Origin: Palsa-506 sp963707065
GTDB lineage: Bacteria > Actinomycetota > Actinomycetes > Streptosporangiales > Streptosporangiaceae
DNA length: 64,000 nucleotides
Reading direction: 5' to 3'
Assembly (NCBI GenBank): GCA_963707065.1
Contig: CAVPPJ010000038.1
Span: forward strand, 1-64,000
The notes under the pieces: model-generated
What the model saw: the letters and a program-made list of their open reading frames with translations, nothing else
What the model was told of the DNA's origin: nothing
Databases searched by the model: none
Shown here: in pieces, positions 33,937-43,413 of the stretch
Layout: every line of letters begins with the position of its first letter
Numbering within the stretch: the first letter of the stretch is position 1
Translations under genes and position numbers: made by a program

Positions 33937-35295
33937 CTACAGGCCGGCGAATGCCTCCTCCAGAATCGACAGGCCCTCGCCCAGCAGCGGCTCGCCGATC
34001 ACCATCGGCGGCAGGAACCGCAGCACGTTGCCGAACGTCCCGCAGGTGAGCACCAGGAGCCCGGCCTGATGGCAGGCCGCGGCGACCTTCGCCGCCGCCG
34101 CGGCGTCCGGCTCGATCCCGCCGGGACGGACCAGCTCCACCGCGAGCATCGCGCCCCGGCCCCGCACGTCGCCGATCACCGGGTTGGCCTCGGCCAGCGC
34201 GTGCAACCTCGGCAGCATGATGTCGCCGATCCGGCGCGCCCTGGCCGGCAGGTCTTCCTTCACCATGGTCTCCAGCGAGCCGAGCGCGGCCGCGCAGGCC
34301 ACCGGGTTGCCGCCGTACGTGCCGCCGAGGCCGCCAGGATGTACGGCGTCCATCAGCTCCGCGCGGCCGGTAACGCCGGCCAGCGGCAGCCCGCCCGCGA
34401 TGCCCTTGGCGGTGGTCACCAGATCCGGCACGACCGACTCGTGATCACAGGCGAACCAGTCCCCGGCGCGGCACAATCCGCTCTGGATCTCATCAGCGAT
34501 CAGGACAATGCCGTGCGCACGGCAGTACTCGGCCAGCCCCGGCAGGAAGCCGTCCGGCGGCACGATGAAGCCGCCCTCGCCCTGGATCGGCTCGATCAGC
34601 ACCGCGGCGGTGTTGTCCTCGCCGACCTGGGTGTGGATCAGGCTCGTCACCACGTCGAGCGCCTCGGCGGCGCAGCGGTCGGGCCCGCCCGGCCAGCGCA
34701 GCGGGTAGGCCATCGGCACCCGGTAGACATCGCCGGCGAACGGGCCGAACCGGTGCTTGTACGGCATGTTCTTGGCGGTCAGCGCCATGGTCAGGTTGGT
34801 ACGGCCGTGGTAGGCGTGGTCGAAGGCGACCACGGCCGGCCGCCCGGTGGCGTACCGGGCGATCTTGACGGCGTTCTCCACCGCCTCGGCGCCGGAGTTG
34901 AACAGCGCCGAGCGCTTGTCGTGATCTCCGGGGGTCAGCCGGTTGAGTTCCTCGCAGACCTCGACGTACCCCTCGTACGGGGCGACCATGAAGCAGGTGT
35001 GGGTGAAGCTGGCCACCTGCTCGGTGACTCGCTGGACGACCCGTTCCGCGCTGTTGCCCACGCCGGTCACGGCGATGCCGGAGCCGAAGTCGATCAGTGA
35101 GTTGCCGTCGACGTCGACGAGCACGCCGCCGCCGGCCGCCGCGATGAAGATCGGCAGGACGTGGCTCAGCCCGCGTGCGACGCTGCGCTGGCGCCGCTCA
35201 AGCAGCTCCCGCGACAAGGGTCCGGGGATCTCGGTCACGATTCGGCGTTCCTGAGGCAGCAACGGGCCGCCGGCGCTGGGCGTTTGTACGGTCAT
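33937..35295 (-). CDS. gabT: 4-aminobutyrate transaminase
   Basis: This ~452-residue class III aminotransferase has GabT signatures: PQERRIVTEIPGPLSRELLE at the N-terminus, LFNSGAEAVENAVKIARYAT, FDHAYHGRTNLTMALTAK, PIQGEGGFIVPPDGFLP, IADEIQSGLCRAGDWFA and TTAKGIAGGLPLAGVTGR (Schiff-base Lys). It converts GABA and 2-oxoglutarate to succinate semialdehyde and glutamate. ATG 35295 (MTVQTPSAGG) fits family starts, although ATG 35316 is also in frame; neither has a good ribosome site. No gabD is adjacent. Confidence 0.88.
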   Translation of the reverse strand: MTVQTPSAGGPLLPQERRIVTEIPGPLSRELLERRQRSVARGLSHVLPIFIAAAGGGVLVDVDGNSLIDFGSGIAVTGVGNSAERVVQRVTEQVASFTHTCFMVAPYEGYVEVCEELNRLTPGDHDKRSALFNSGAEAVENAVKIARYATGRPAVVAFDHAYHGRTNLTMALTAKNMPYKHRFGPFAGDVYRVPMAYPLRWPGGPDRCAAEALDVVTSLIHTQVGEDNTAAVLIEPIQGEGGFIVPPDGFLPGLAEYCRAHGIVLIADEIQSGLCRAGDWFACDHESVVPDLVTTAKGIAGGLPLAGVTGRAELMDAVHPGGLGGTYGGNPVACAAALGSLETMVKEDLPARARRIGDIMLPRLHALAEANPVIGDVRGRGAMLAVELVRPGGIEPDAAAAAKVAAACHQAGLLVLTCGTFGNVLRFLPPMVIGEPLLGEGLSILEEAFAGL

Positions 35296-35421
35296 ACAGG
35301 AGACGATAAAGCACAAACCGCCAAGACGGCAGAACGGATCTCCCGGCGCCCATCACCAGCGCATAGCAGGCGCCGCAGGACCAGCGCATGGCTGGCGCCG
35401 CAGCGCCGCATCGCTCAGGCG

Positions 35422-36633
35422 TCACTGGGCCGGCGGAATCGCGGTCGTGCTGGCGAAGGCCCGCCCGGCGGCGTCGTACATGGTCACCCGGGCCAGCCTG
35501 GCCCCCTGCCCCACGGCGAGCCCGAAGTACTTTCGCCCGCCCATGTCGACCGGCGTCAGCTTCCTGGTCAGACCGTCGGAAAGGCGAGCAATAACGTAGC
35601 TGGTGCGCGGGCTGACCAGCCCGGCGTACCCGGTGAGCCCAGCCGCCGCAGTAGCCGGGAACGGCACCCAGGACAGCGCAACGCCCGCCGGGGGCGCCTG
35701 GACGGGCAGGCATTCCGCAGCGCTGCCGTGCGACCCGCGACCGCTGGCGGACCCGGTGTAGCACTGGCCGTCTGCTCCCAGCGACATGCTCAGCCGCCAG
35801 GTGGCTCCGCCCGCCTGGCCGGAGCCAATCGGGCCGGACGCCGCGCTGCCGCGGGACTTCGTGTTGTACCAGAGACCCGGTGCGGCGAACGCTCCCGGCG
35901 CGGACGCGCGGGGGCCGAATAGCGTGACCGGCGGGTGGTAGCTGAAAGCGGCCCGGTTACCCAGGTAGGCGCCGACCTGCGCGACGCCGGCAGTCGGGTA
36001 GCCGAAGCCGGCCAGGTGGAACCGCTGTCCGCACAGGCGCACGGCTACCGGCCGGACGGTGAACCGGGCGCCGTCCCGCAGGGTGACGGCCAGGCGGGTC
36101 ACGCCGCTGCCAACCTCGGCGAACGCGTAGCCGGCGCCCGTCCGGCCGCCGGGCTCCGTGCTGCCGGGTTCCGTCAGGAAAGCCGTGTTGCTGATGAGCG
36201 GCGTTTGCCCTGGCTGGTAAGACAGCACGTCCCCGTCGCGGGAGTTCAGCATGACCGCGGGCAGGCACCAGGGGGCCGGACCGGCGATGTTCTGCACGGC
36301 CAGCCGCCACGGTGTGCCGTTGGCGGTGCCGGAGGCGAAGACGCCGCCCGGCGCGCGGGGATCCGGCACGTTCAGCGTCACCGCATGCCCGGCCGGATGC
36401 CTTGACAGCGCGACCGGAGCGGGTTTTCCCGGCGTGCCGAAAGCCTGCACGCTCGCGGTCACGGCCACCGCGACGGCGAGCACGGCGACGCACGAGACCG
36501 CCGCGCCGCGGCGCCGCGCGCGGATCGCGCGCCCGCGCCGCAGGATGGCATCGACCGGAGCGGGCCCGTTCTCGATCTGGCTGGTCTCCTCGCGCAGCGC
36601 CCGCTGCAAGACCTGCTTCTCGGTGCTGTTCAC
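35422..36633 (-). CDS. Membrane-anchored protein coupled to the sigma factor
   Basis: This ~403-residue protein has a short basic cytoplasmic N-terminus (LRREETSQIENGPAPVDAIL, then RRGRAIRARRRG), one transmembrane helix (AAVSCVAVLAVAVAVTASV) and a large extracytoplasmic part without recognised domain. The layout and GTGA overlap with the sigma gene suggest an anti-sigma-like partner, though no zinc-binding HxxxCxxC motif is seen. GTG 36633 has GGGAGG upstream. The 100 bp beyond its stop contain a short CAGCGCATRGC-type repeat. Confidence 0.65.
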   Translation of the reverse strand: MNSTEKQVLQRALREETSQIENGPAPVDAILRRGRAIRARRRGAAVSCVAVLAVAVAVTASVQAFGTPGKPAPVALSRHPAGHAVTLNVPDPRAPGGVFASGTANGTPWRLAVQNIAGPAPWCLPAVMLNSRDGDVLSYQPGQTPLISNTAFLTEPGSTEPGGRTGAGYAFAEVGSGVTRLAVTLRDGARFTVRPVAVRLCGQRFHLAGFGYPTAGVAQVGAYLGNRAAFSYHPPVTLFGPRASAPGAFAAPGLWYNTKSRGSAASGPIGSGQAGGATWRLSMSLGADGQCYTGSASGRGSHGSAAECLPVQAPPAGVALSWVPFPATAAAGLTGYAGLVSPRTSYVIARLSDGLTRKLTPVDMGGRKYFGLAVGQGARLARVTMYDAAGRAFASTTAIPPAQ

Positions 36634-37178
36634 TGACTGCCTCCCTGCCCGGGTACCGGCCCGGCTTGCCGCGGGGGGGCGGTGTCCGCCAGGGCCGCGC
36701 TGCCGCGGAGCTTGGCGAGCGCACGCGACGCCTGGCTGCGCACGGTGCCGGCCGAGCAGCCGAGCATGGCGGCGACCTGCGCGTCGCTCAGGTCCTCCAG
36801 GTAGCGGAGCACCACGATCGCGCGCTGCCGTGGCGGCAGCTCGCGCACCGCGGCCACCAGCGCGGCCCGGTCGCCGATGAGGTCGGACGGATCGGCCAGC
36901 CCGGCGTCCGGGAGTTCCGCCATCGCTCGGGAGTTCTCGGTCACCCGGCGGCGGCGGAACCGGCTGTTGCTCGCATTGATGAGAATGCGGCGCACGTAGG
37001 CGTCCGGATCGTCGGCCCGGCGCACCCGCCACCACGCAGCGTACGCACTGGCCAGGGTGCCTTGCGCAATGTCCTCGGCAACCCAGCGGTCCCCGGTCAG
37101 GCCGTAGGCCAGCCGGACGAGACCAGGCCAGCGGCTAGCCATGAACTGGCCGAAGTCTTCGGTGTCCCTGTCCTCCAC
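36630..37178 (-). CDS. SigE-family RNA polymerase sigma factor (ECF type)
   Basis: This 182-residue sigma-70 protein reads DFGQFMASRWPGLVRLAYGL then GDRWVAEDIAQGTLASAYAAW (region 2), DPDAYVRRILINASNSRFRRRR and, in region 4, LPPRQRAIVVLRYLEDLSDAQVAAML plus GTVRSQASRALAKLR. It fits the actinobacterial SigE family. GTG 37178 is chosen for GGGAGA upstream; the longer frame adds unrelated sequence. It overlaps the membrane partner. Confidence 0.88.
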   Translation of the reverse strand: MEDRDTEDFGQFMASRWPGLVRLAYGLTGDRWVAEDIAQGTLASAYAAWWRVRRADDPDAYVRRILINASNSRFRRRRVTENSRAMAELPDAGLADPSDLIGDRAALVAAVRELPPRQRAIVVLRYLEDLSDAQVAAMLGCSAGTVRSQASRALAKLRGSAALADTAPPRQAGPVPGQGGSQ

Positions 37179-37418
37179 TGGGTCTCCCGCCGCATCGAGG
37201 ATCGCAGGCTCCCGTCTCACATCACATAGGAGTACCGCCGGCCAGGCAAACGCTGCATGACACCCTGAGTTCGTTACCGATGTAGCCCGCCAGGCCGGTT
37301 CAGCCGGCCCGCAACAGGGTCCGGCGGGCAGCGCGGCGCCGGCAGGCCCGGCAAAGCAGGCCGGGCAGGCCCGGCGAAACATGGCCGGCAGGGCCTGTCA
37401 CTTAACGAGGAGCGAGCG

Positions 37419-38870
37419 GTGCGCAGTCATGAGGGCCTCTTCGCGGGCATCTTCGGCCGCGGCGGCGCCGGAACCGGCGACGAAGCGTGGCTGCAGGCCA
37501 TGCTGGACGCCGAGGCCGCGCTTGCCCGCGCGCTGGAGCGGGCCGGCCTGGCCGAGCCGGGCGCCGGGGCGGAGGTGACGGCCGCCGCGCGGGCAGCCGC
37601 CTTCGACGCCGCGGAACTCGGCCGGCAGGCCGCGCTCACCGGGAACCCGGTGCCGCCGCTGGTCCGGGCGCTGACCGCGGCCGTGCCGCCGTGGGCAGCC
37701 GGCGCCGTGCATCAGGGCGCGACCAGCCAGGACATCCTGGACACCGCGGCCATGCTGGTGGCGCGGGACGCGCTGAACGCCGTGCTCGCGGACCTCGCCG
37801 CCGCAGCGACGGCGGCCGCCGGGCTGGCGGCCGCGCACCGGGACACGATCATGATCGGCCGGACACTGCTGCAGCAGGCAGTTCCGGTCACCTTCGGGCT
37901 GGTGGCGGCGGGCTGGCTGACGGCGATCGACGAGGCGAGGCTGGGCCTGGCCCGGGTCAGGGGCGAGCGGCTCGCCGTGCAGTTCGGCGGGGCCGCCGGC
38001 ACGCTGGCGGCACTCGGCGACGCCGGGCCCCGGGTCAGCGCGCTGCTGGCCGGCGAACTCGGGCTGGCCGCGGCGGTGCTGCCCTGGCACACCGACCGGC
38101 TGCGGATCCTCGACCTGGCCGCCGCGCTGGCCGCGGCATCAGCCGCGCTGGGGAAGATCGCCCGGGACGTCACCCTGCTGGCCCAGTCGGAGGTGGCGGA
38201 GGTACGCGAGGGCGGCGCTGGCCGCGGCGGCTCGTCGGCGATGCCGCACAAACGCAACCCGGTGGCGGCGGTGGCGATACTCGGCTGCACCCGCCGGGTG
38301 CCCGGCCTGCTCGCGACACTGGCCGCTGCCGCCGAGCAGGAACATCAGCGCGCCGCGGGTGCCTGGCACTCGGAGTGGGAGCCGCTCGACGACCTGCTGA
38401 GGCTGACCGGCTCGGCCTCGTCGTGGGGCGCGGAACTGCTGGCGGGGCTGGTCGTGGACGCCTGCCGGATGCGGGCGAATCTGGACCAGGCCGGCGGATT
38501 CCCGCTGGCCGAGCACGTGGCCGGGCTGCTGGCGCCGCACCTCGGGCCCCGCGCGGCGCACGACCTGGTCGCGGCGGCAAGCGCGGACGCGGCCGCCCGC
38601 GGCGCCTCGCTCGGTGACGCACTCACGTCGGGCGAGGCGGCCGCGGCTCTCTCCGCCGCGGGGATCAGCCCGGACCAGGTCGACGCCGCGCTCGACCCGG
38701 CCTGCTACCTGGGCTCGGCCGCCGCGTTCACCGACGCCGCCCTGGCCGCGCACCACGAGTTCGAGGCGCGCGTGAACGGCCCGGCCGGGTCAGCCGGTGA
38801 TCATGAGAAGATGCCGGGGCGGGTCCCGGGTGACGCCGGGGCGCCTGCGGAGCGACGAGGGAGCGGCTAA
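37419..38870 (+). CDS. pcaB: 3-carboxy-cis,cis-muconate cycloisomerase
   Basis: This 483-residue member of the fumarase/aspartase superfamily has HQGATSQDILDTAAML (substrate loop), IGRTLLQQAVPVTFG and the signature GGSSAMPHKRNPVAAV. It lactonises carboxymuconate in protocatechuate ortho-cleavage. GTG 37419 is preceded by AACGAGGAG. Its TAA overlaps the pcaC ATG by one base. The C-terminal ~30 residues look like non-conserved extension. Confidence 0.9.
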   Translation: MRSHEGLFAGIFGRGGAGTGDEAWLQAMLDAEAALARALERAGLAEPGAGAEVTAAARAAAFDAAELGRQAALTGNPVPPLVRALTAAVPPWAAGAVHQGATSQDILDTAAMLVARDALNAVLADLAAAATAAAGLAAAHRDTIMIGRTLLQQAVPVTFGLVAAGWLTAIDEARLGLARVRGERLAVQFGGAAGTLAALGDAGPRVSALLAGELGLAAAVLPWHTDRLRILDLAAALAAASAALGKIARDVTLLAQSEVAEVREGGAGRGGSSAMPHKRNPVAAVAILGCTRRVPGLLATLAAAAEQEHQRAAGAWHSEWEPLDDLLRLTGSASSWGAELLAGLVVDACRMRANLDQAGGFPLAEHVAGLLAPHLGPRAAHDLVAAASADAAARGASLGDALTSGEAAAALSAAGISPDQVDAALDPACYLGSAAAFTDAALAAHHEFEARVNGPAGSAGDHEKMPGRVPGDAGAPAERRGSG

Positions 38871-39277
38871 TGACTGATGCGGCCGAGCGGGGGATGGCGG
38901 TCCGGCGGCAGGTGCTGGGCGACGAGCACGTCGACCGGGCCACGTCCGGCATGACGGACTTCACCGCGCCGTTCCAGGACCTGATCACCCGGTACGCATG
39001 GGGCGAGATCTGGTCGAGGCCTGGCCTGACCCGGCCCGAGCGCAGCATGATCACGATCACCGCCCTGGCCGCGCTGCGGCAGGAGGAGGAACTCGCCCTG
39101 CACATGCGGGCCGCCCTGCGGAACGGCCTGACCGAGGCACAGATCCAGGAGGTCCTGCTGCAGGTCGCGATCTACGCCGGAGTCCCGGCCGCGAACCGGG
39201 CATTCGCCATCGCGCAGCGCGTGCTGGGCGAGTCCGCCGGGCGGCCGGGCGCGGCAGGCGACGCGGCGGAGGGGTGA
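38870..39277 (+). CDS. pcaC: 4-carboxymuconolactone decarboxylase
   Basis: This 135-residue CMD-family protein reads VRRQVLGDEHVDRATSGMTD, FQDLITRYAWGEIWSRPGL, SMITITALAALRQEEELALH and VLLQVAIYAGVPAANRAF. It decarboxylates carboxymuconolactone to the 3-oxoadipate enol-lactone. It is stand-alone rather than fused to PcaD (no PcaL). Confidence 0.92.
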   Translation: MTDAAERGMAVRRQVLGDEHVDRATSGMTDFTAPFQDLITRYAWGEIWSRPGLTRPERSMITITALAALRQEEELALHMRAALRNGLTEAQIQEVLLQVAIYAGVPAANRAFAIAQRVLGESAGRPGAAGDAAEG

Positions 39278-39338
39278 GCGCCCCGCCGGGGCAGCTCGTG
39301 CCGGACAGCCGGCCCCAACTCCGGACACTCCGTAGTCC

Positions 39339-39350
39339 GCACAGGTGTGC
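39339..39350. promoter_or_regulatory. Inverted repeat upstream of pcaI
   Basis: GCACA-GG-TGTGC lies in the 131-bp gap between pcaC and pcaI, next to a CGGAC/GTCCG pair (39322-39339). Either could be a regulator site or mark a second promoter for pcaIJHGD. No regulator gene is adjacent. Confidence 0.3.
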
Positions 39351-39408
39351 ACTTCGCGGCCAGATGTAGATATCGTTTCGGTAAAGGCGGCGAAAGGGCG
39401 GGAGAGAC

Positions 39409-40269
39409 GTGGCGGAGATCGTGTCGCTTGCCGAGGCCGTCGCCCGGTCCATCCACGACGGCGACACTGTCGCGATGGAGGGCTTCACGCACCTTATCCC
39501 GCATGCCGCCGGGCATGAGGTGATCCGCCAGCGGCGCCGTGAGCTGACCCTGGTCAGGATGACGCCGGACGTGATCTACGACCAGATGATCGGGGCGGGC
39601 TGCGCGCGCAAGCTGGTGTTCTCCTGGGGCGGCAATCCGGGCGTGGGATCCCTGCACCGGTTCAGGGACGCCGTGCAGCATTCCTGGCCATGCCCGCTGC
39701 AGCTGGAGGAGCACAGCCACGCGGGCATGGCCAACCGGTACGTCGCGGGTGCGTCCGGGCTGCCGTTCGCCGTGCTGCGCGGTTACAGCGGCACCAGCCT
39801 CGCCCAGCATGCGCCCAACATCGCCGAGATCGCCTGCCCGTTCACCGGCGAGATGCTGACCGCGGTGGCCGCGCTGCGGCCGGACGTGACGGTGATCCAC
39901 GCGCAGCGCGCGGACCGGGCCGGGAACGTCCAGTTCTGGGGGATCACCGGCGTGCAGAAGGAGGCCGTGCTCGCGGCGCGCCAGTCGGTGGTCACCGTCG
40001 AGGAGATCGTCGACGTCCTCGACCCGCGGCCGGGTGCCGTCGTGCTGCCGTCCTGGACCGTCGGTTACGTAGCGGCGGTTCCGGGCGGGGCGCATCCCTC
40101 CTACGCGCTGGGCTACTCCTCCCGCGACAACGACTTCTATATTGCCTGGGACGCGATCAGCAAGGACCGGGACACGTTCAGCCGGTGGCTCGACGAGCAC
40201 GTGCACGGCGCGGGCCCGGCGGGCCGCGTCGCTGCTGGCCCGACACTCAGCGGGGGAGGGGCGCAGTGA
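39409..40269 (+). CDS. pcaI: 3-oxoadipate CoA-transferase subunit A
   Basis: This 286-residue CoA-transferase subunit reads IVSLAEAVARSIHDGDTVAM then EGFTHLIPHAAGHEVIRQ, and contains WGGNPGVGSLHRF and ADRAGNVQFWGITG. With PcaJ it moves CoA from succinyl-CoA to 3-oxoadipate. GTG 39409 has GGGAG upstream. It overlaps pcaJ by GTGA. Confidence 0.88.
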   Translation: MAEIVSLAEAVARSIHDGDTVAMEGFTHLIPHAAGHEVIRQRRRELTLVRMTPDVIYDQMIGAGCARKLVFSWGGNPGVGSLHRFRDAVQHSWPCPLQLEEHSHAGMANRYVAGASGLPFAVLRGYSGTSLAQHAPNIAEIACPFTGEMLTAVAALRPDVTVIHAQRADRAGNVQFWGITGVQKEAVLAARQSVVTVEEIVDVLDPRPGAVVLPSWTVGYVAAVPGGAHPSYALGYSSRDNDFYIAWDAISKDRDTFSRWLDEHVHGAGPAGRVAAGPTLSGGGAQ

Positions 40270-41045
40270 CCGCCGGCTACACCGCGGACGAGATGATGGC
40301 CGTCACCGCCTCGCGCGCGCTCCGCGACCGGATGACCTGCTTCGTCGGGATCGGCCTGCCCAGCGAGGCGGCAAACCTGGCGCAGGCTACCCACGCCAGG
40401 AACCTGGTGCTGATCTACGAGTCCGGCACCATCGGCGCGAAGCCGGGGGCGCTGCCGCTGTCGATCGGCGACGGCATTCTCGCCGAGACGGCGGACACCG
40501 TGGTCAGCGTGCCGGAGATCTTCAACTACTGGCTGCAGCCAGGCCGGATCGATGTCGGATTCCTCGGCGCTGCCCAGATCGACCGGTACGCGAACATCAA
40601 CACAACAGTGATCGGCCAGAATTATAACGAGCCTAAGGTCCGGCTGCCCGGCGCTGGCGGTGCGCCCGAGATCGCGGCGTCCTGCCGCGAGGTCATCGTG
40701 GTCGTCCGGCAGAGCCTGCGGGCATTCGTCGAGAAAGTCGACTTCGTGACCTCCGTCGGCTTCGGCGACGGGCCCGGCTGCCGTGAGCGCCTCGGCCTGA
40801 CCGGCGCCGGCCCGCGGAAGATCATCACCGATCTTGGCGTGCTGGAGCCCGACCCCGTGACCTTTGAGCTCGCGCTGACGGGCGTCTGCCCCGGCGTGCC
40901 CGTTTCCGCGGTCAAGGCGGCAACCGGCTGGGACCTGGCCGTGTCCGCCGGCCTGAGGGAACTTCCGCCACCATCCGCCGCCGAGCTCGCCGCCCTGCGC
41001 GCGCTGCGGGCGGCAACGCCAGCCACCGAGGGAGCGAGCCGATGA
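40266..41045 (+). CDS. pcaJ: 3-oxoadipate CoA-transferase subunit B
   Basis: This 259-residue partner of PcaI shows CFVGIGLPSEAANLAQATHA, LIYESGTIGAKPGALPLSIG with the catalytic Glu, and GFLGAAQIDRYANINTTVIG. The start is GTG 40266 in overlap with pcaI; the frame is open far upstream but that is antisense-like read-through. ATGA overlap with pcaH. Confidence 0.88.
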   Translation: MTAGYTADEMMAVTASRALRDRMTCFVGIGLPSEAANLAQATHARNLVLIYESGTIGAKPGALPLSIGDGILAETADTVVSVPEIFNYWLQPGRIDVGFLGAAQIDRYANINTTVIGQNYNEPKVRLPGAGGAPEIAASCREVIVVVRQSLRAFVEKVDFVTSVGFGDGPGCRERLGLTGAGPRKIITDLGVLEPDPVTFELALTGVCPGVPVSAVKAATGWDLAVSAGLRELPPPSAAELAALRALRAATPATEGASR

Positions 41046-41788
41046 GCACCGAGATACCGCCTGCGCCCGGCGGCCTTGCCCTGCCGTCTTACCGCCGGGC
41101 CGCCGGGGTGCATCCGCCGCTGGATACGCCCGCGTACCGCTCGACCCTGCTGCGCGCGCCCAAGCGGCCGGCGGTGCCGATGGCGCAGCGGCTGACCGAG
41201 ATAACCGGCCCGCTGCTCGGCGCGGAGCGGGTGACCGCCGCTGACGCCGACCTGACCACACGCCATGGCGGCGAGCCGCTCGGCGAGCGGATCATCCTGA
41301 CCGGCCGGGTGCTCGACTCCGACGGGCGGGCAGTGCCGGACACTCTCGTCGAGGTCTGGCAGGCGAACGCGTCCGGCCGGTATGCGCACGGCGTCGACGA
41401 CCATGACGCGCCGCTCGACCCGAATTTCGACGGCGCAGGCCGGTGCATGACCGATTCCGACGGCCGGTACCGGTTCGTCACGATCAAGCCCGGCGCCTAC
41501 CCGTGGAAGAACCACCTGAATGCCTGGCGCCCGGCGCACATGCATTTCTCGCTGTTCGGCCGCGCGTTCACCCAGCGGCTCATCACCCAGATGTATTTCC
41601 CTGGTGATCCGCTGTTCGCCCAGGACCCGATCTTCAACTCGGTGCCCGATCAGCAGGGCCGCGAGCGCCTGATCGCCCGCTTCGACCTCGGCGTGACGCA
41701 GCCGGAATGGGCACTCGGCTATCAGTGGGACATCGTGCTGCGCGGCCGGGATGCGACCGCGTTCGAGCCGGAGGAGGAGCGCCGGTGA
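41042..41788 (+). CDS. pcaH: Protocatechuate 3,4-dioxygenase beta subunit
   Basis: This 248-residue intradiol dioxygenase subunit has all four ferric-iron ligands. The two Tyr lie in SGRYAHGVDD and GAYPWKNH, and the two His in RPAHMHFSLFG. It cleaves protocatechuate between its hydroxyls. N-terminal YRRAAGVHPPLDTPAYRSTL is typical of PcaH. GTGA overlap with pcaG. Confidence 0.93.
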   Translation: MSTEIPPAPGGLALPSYRRAAGVHPPLDTPAYRSTLLRAPKRPAVPMAQRLTEITGPLLGAERVTAADADLTTRHGGEPLGERIILTGRVLDSDGRAVPDTLVEVWQANASGRYAHGVDDHDAPLDPNFDGAGRCMTDSDGRYRFVTIKPGAYPWKNHLNAWRPAHMHFSLFGRAFTQRLITQMYFPGDPLFAQDPIFNSVPDQQGRERLIARFDLGVTQPEWALGYQWDIVLRGRDATAFEPEEERR

Positions 41789-42354
41789 GCCTGCCGCTGA
41801 CTCCGTCGCAGACGATCGGCCCGTTCCTGGCCATCGGGCTGCCCTGGCCGGACGGCCCGTTCGTGGTGCCGGAAGGCACGCCGGGCGCGATCAGCATCAG
41901 CGGCCTGGTGCTGGACGGGGCGGGCGAGCCGGTCCCCGATGCGTTGATCGAGACCTGGCAGGCGGCGCCGGACGGGAGCTTTGCCCATCCCGACGATCCC
42001 AGGGGGCCTGGCGCGGCGGGCTTCCGCGGATTCGGCCGGTGCCCGACCGACCGCGACGGCAGGTACCGGATCATCACCCTGCGGCCCGGCGCGCTGCCGG
42101 TCAGCGAGGGCCGGACCGAGGCGCCGCATATCGACGTCTCGGTGTTCGCGCGAGGGCTGCTCGACCGGGTGGTGACGCGAATCTATTTCCCGGACGAGGC
42201 AGCGGCCAACGCGGCCGACCCAGTGCTGGCCGGCCTCGGGGATGACCGCCGGGCCACCCTGATCGCTGCGGCGGTACGCGGCGCCGGAGCGGGCACGTTC
42301 CGCTTCGATATCCGGCTGCAGGGCGGCCGCGAGACCGTCTTCTTCGATGTCTGA
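41785..42354 (+). CDS. pcaG: Protocatechuate 3,4-dioxygenase alpha subunit
   Basis: This 189-residue partner lacks the iron ligands, as expected for PcaG: TPSQTIGPFLAIGLPW, PDALIETWQAAPDGSFAHP, FGRCPTDRDGRYRIITLRPG, APHIDVSVFARGLL. GTG 41785 is in overlap with pcaH. Its end overlaps the pcaD start by 8 bases. Confidence 0.92.
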   Translation: MSLPLTPSQTIGPFLAIGLPWPDGPFVVPEGTPGAISISGLVLDGAGEPVPDALIETWQAAPDGSFAHPDDPRGPGAAGFRGFGRCPTDRDGRYRIITLRPGALPVSEGRTEAPHIDVSVFARGLLDRVVTRIYFPDEAAANAADPVLAGLGDDRRATLIAAAVRGAGAGTFRFDIRLQGGRETVFFDV

Positions 42355-43154
42355 CCCGGGACCTGATCCGCGGCCGGGCGCGCCGCTGCGGCTCGCGGCG
42401 TCGCTGGACGGCCCGCCCGGAGCACCGGTCCTGGTACTCGGCAACTCGATCGGCACCACCCGCGCGGTCTGGGATCCGCAGGCCGGGGTCGCTCGGCGCG
42501 CGGTTCCGGCTGCTGCGGTTCGAATACCCGGGGCACGGCGGCTGGCCGGCCCCGCCCGGGCCGTACTCCATTAGCGATCTAGCCCGGGGCGTGCTGGCGC
42601 TGCTCGATGATTACCAGGTCGAGAGCGCGTCGTACTGCGGGATCTCGCTGGGCGGGATGGTGGGCATTTGGCTCGCTGCGCACGCGCCGGAGCGGATCTC
42701 CGCGCTCGGGCTGTGCTGCACGTCGGCGTACCTGGCGCCAGCCTCGATGTGGGCCGAGCGCGCAGCGCTGGTGCGAGCGCGCGGCATGGGGCCGGTCGCC
42801 GATCAGGCGGCCGGCCGGTGGTTCACCCCGGCCTTCCGGCAGCGCGCCCCGGCGGCCGTCGCCGCGATCGTGGCCGAGATGCGCCGCGTCGACCCGGCGG
42901 GCTACGCCGGCTGCTGCGACGCGATCGGCGGCATGGACCAGCGCGGCTCGCTCGGCTCGATCACCGCGCCCGCCCTGGTGATCGCCGGCGCCGAGGATCC
43001 GGCCACGCCGCCGTGGCATGGCGCCGTGATCGCGGCCGGTATCGCCGGGTCCCGGCTACGGGTGATCAGGGGCGCCTCGCACCTGGCTAACGTCTCGCAG
43101 CCGGGCGAGGTGACCGCGGCCCTGCTCAGCCACCTGACTGGTGCCGCCGGCTGA
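42347..43154 (+). pseudogene. pcaD: 3-oxoadipate enol-lactonase, frameshifted
   Basis: Codons from ATG 42347 give LAASLDGPPGAPVLVLGNSI, then GTTRAVWDPQAG. An extra G in the GGGG run 42485-42488 shifts the frame. The other frame continues SLGARFRLLRFEYPGHGGWP, then SYCGISLGGMVGIWLAAHAP (nucleophile Ser), VIAGAEDPATPPWHG (Asp) and GASHLANVSQP (His). Correcting one base gives a normal ~268-residue PcaD. As the rest of the pca operon is intact, a sequence error is likely. The ~260 bp after it contain no recognised gene. Confidence 0.88.
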
Positions 43155-43413
43155 GCTAGCCGGCCGGGTGCTGCGCCGGATTCGGAGCGGGGGACTCGCT
43201 TGCTCTGCCTGGCGGGGGTAGCGGATCAGCGAGTTTGGCGGCTATGCCGTGGCCGCGCGGGCCGACTGGGTAAGCTGACTGGCCGGGTGCATGACTCGGT
43301 GTCACACCGATGTCACGCTGGGGCTGATCTGCTGGCCGAGGTTCACGCCTGCTCAGCACGGTCAGGCAGCAACGGGTCCGGAGGAAGCCGTTGCTGGGCA
43401 GGCGGGACCGAGG

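Noticed and set aside
39690..41045. 451-codon frame extending pcaJ upstream
   Set aside because: The first ~190 codons overlap pcaI out of frame and are Arg/Gly-rich read-through; the PcaJ family begins at 40266.
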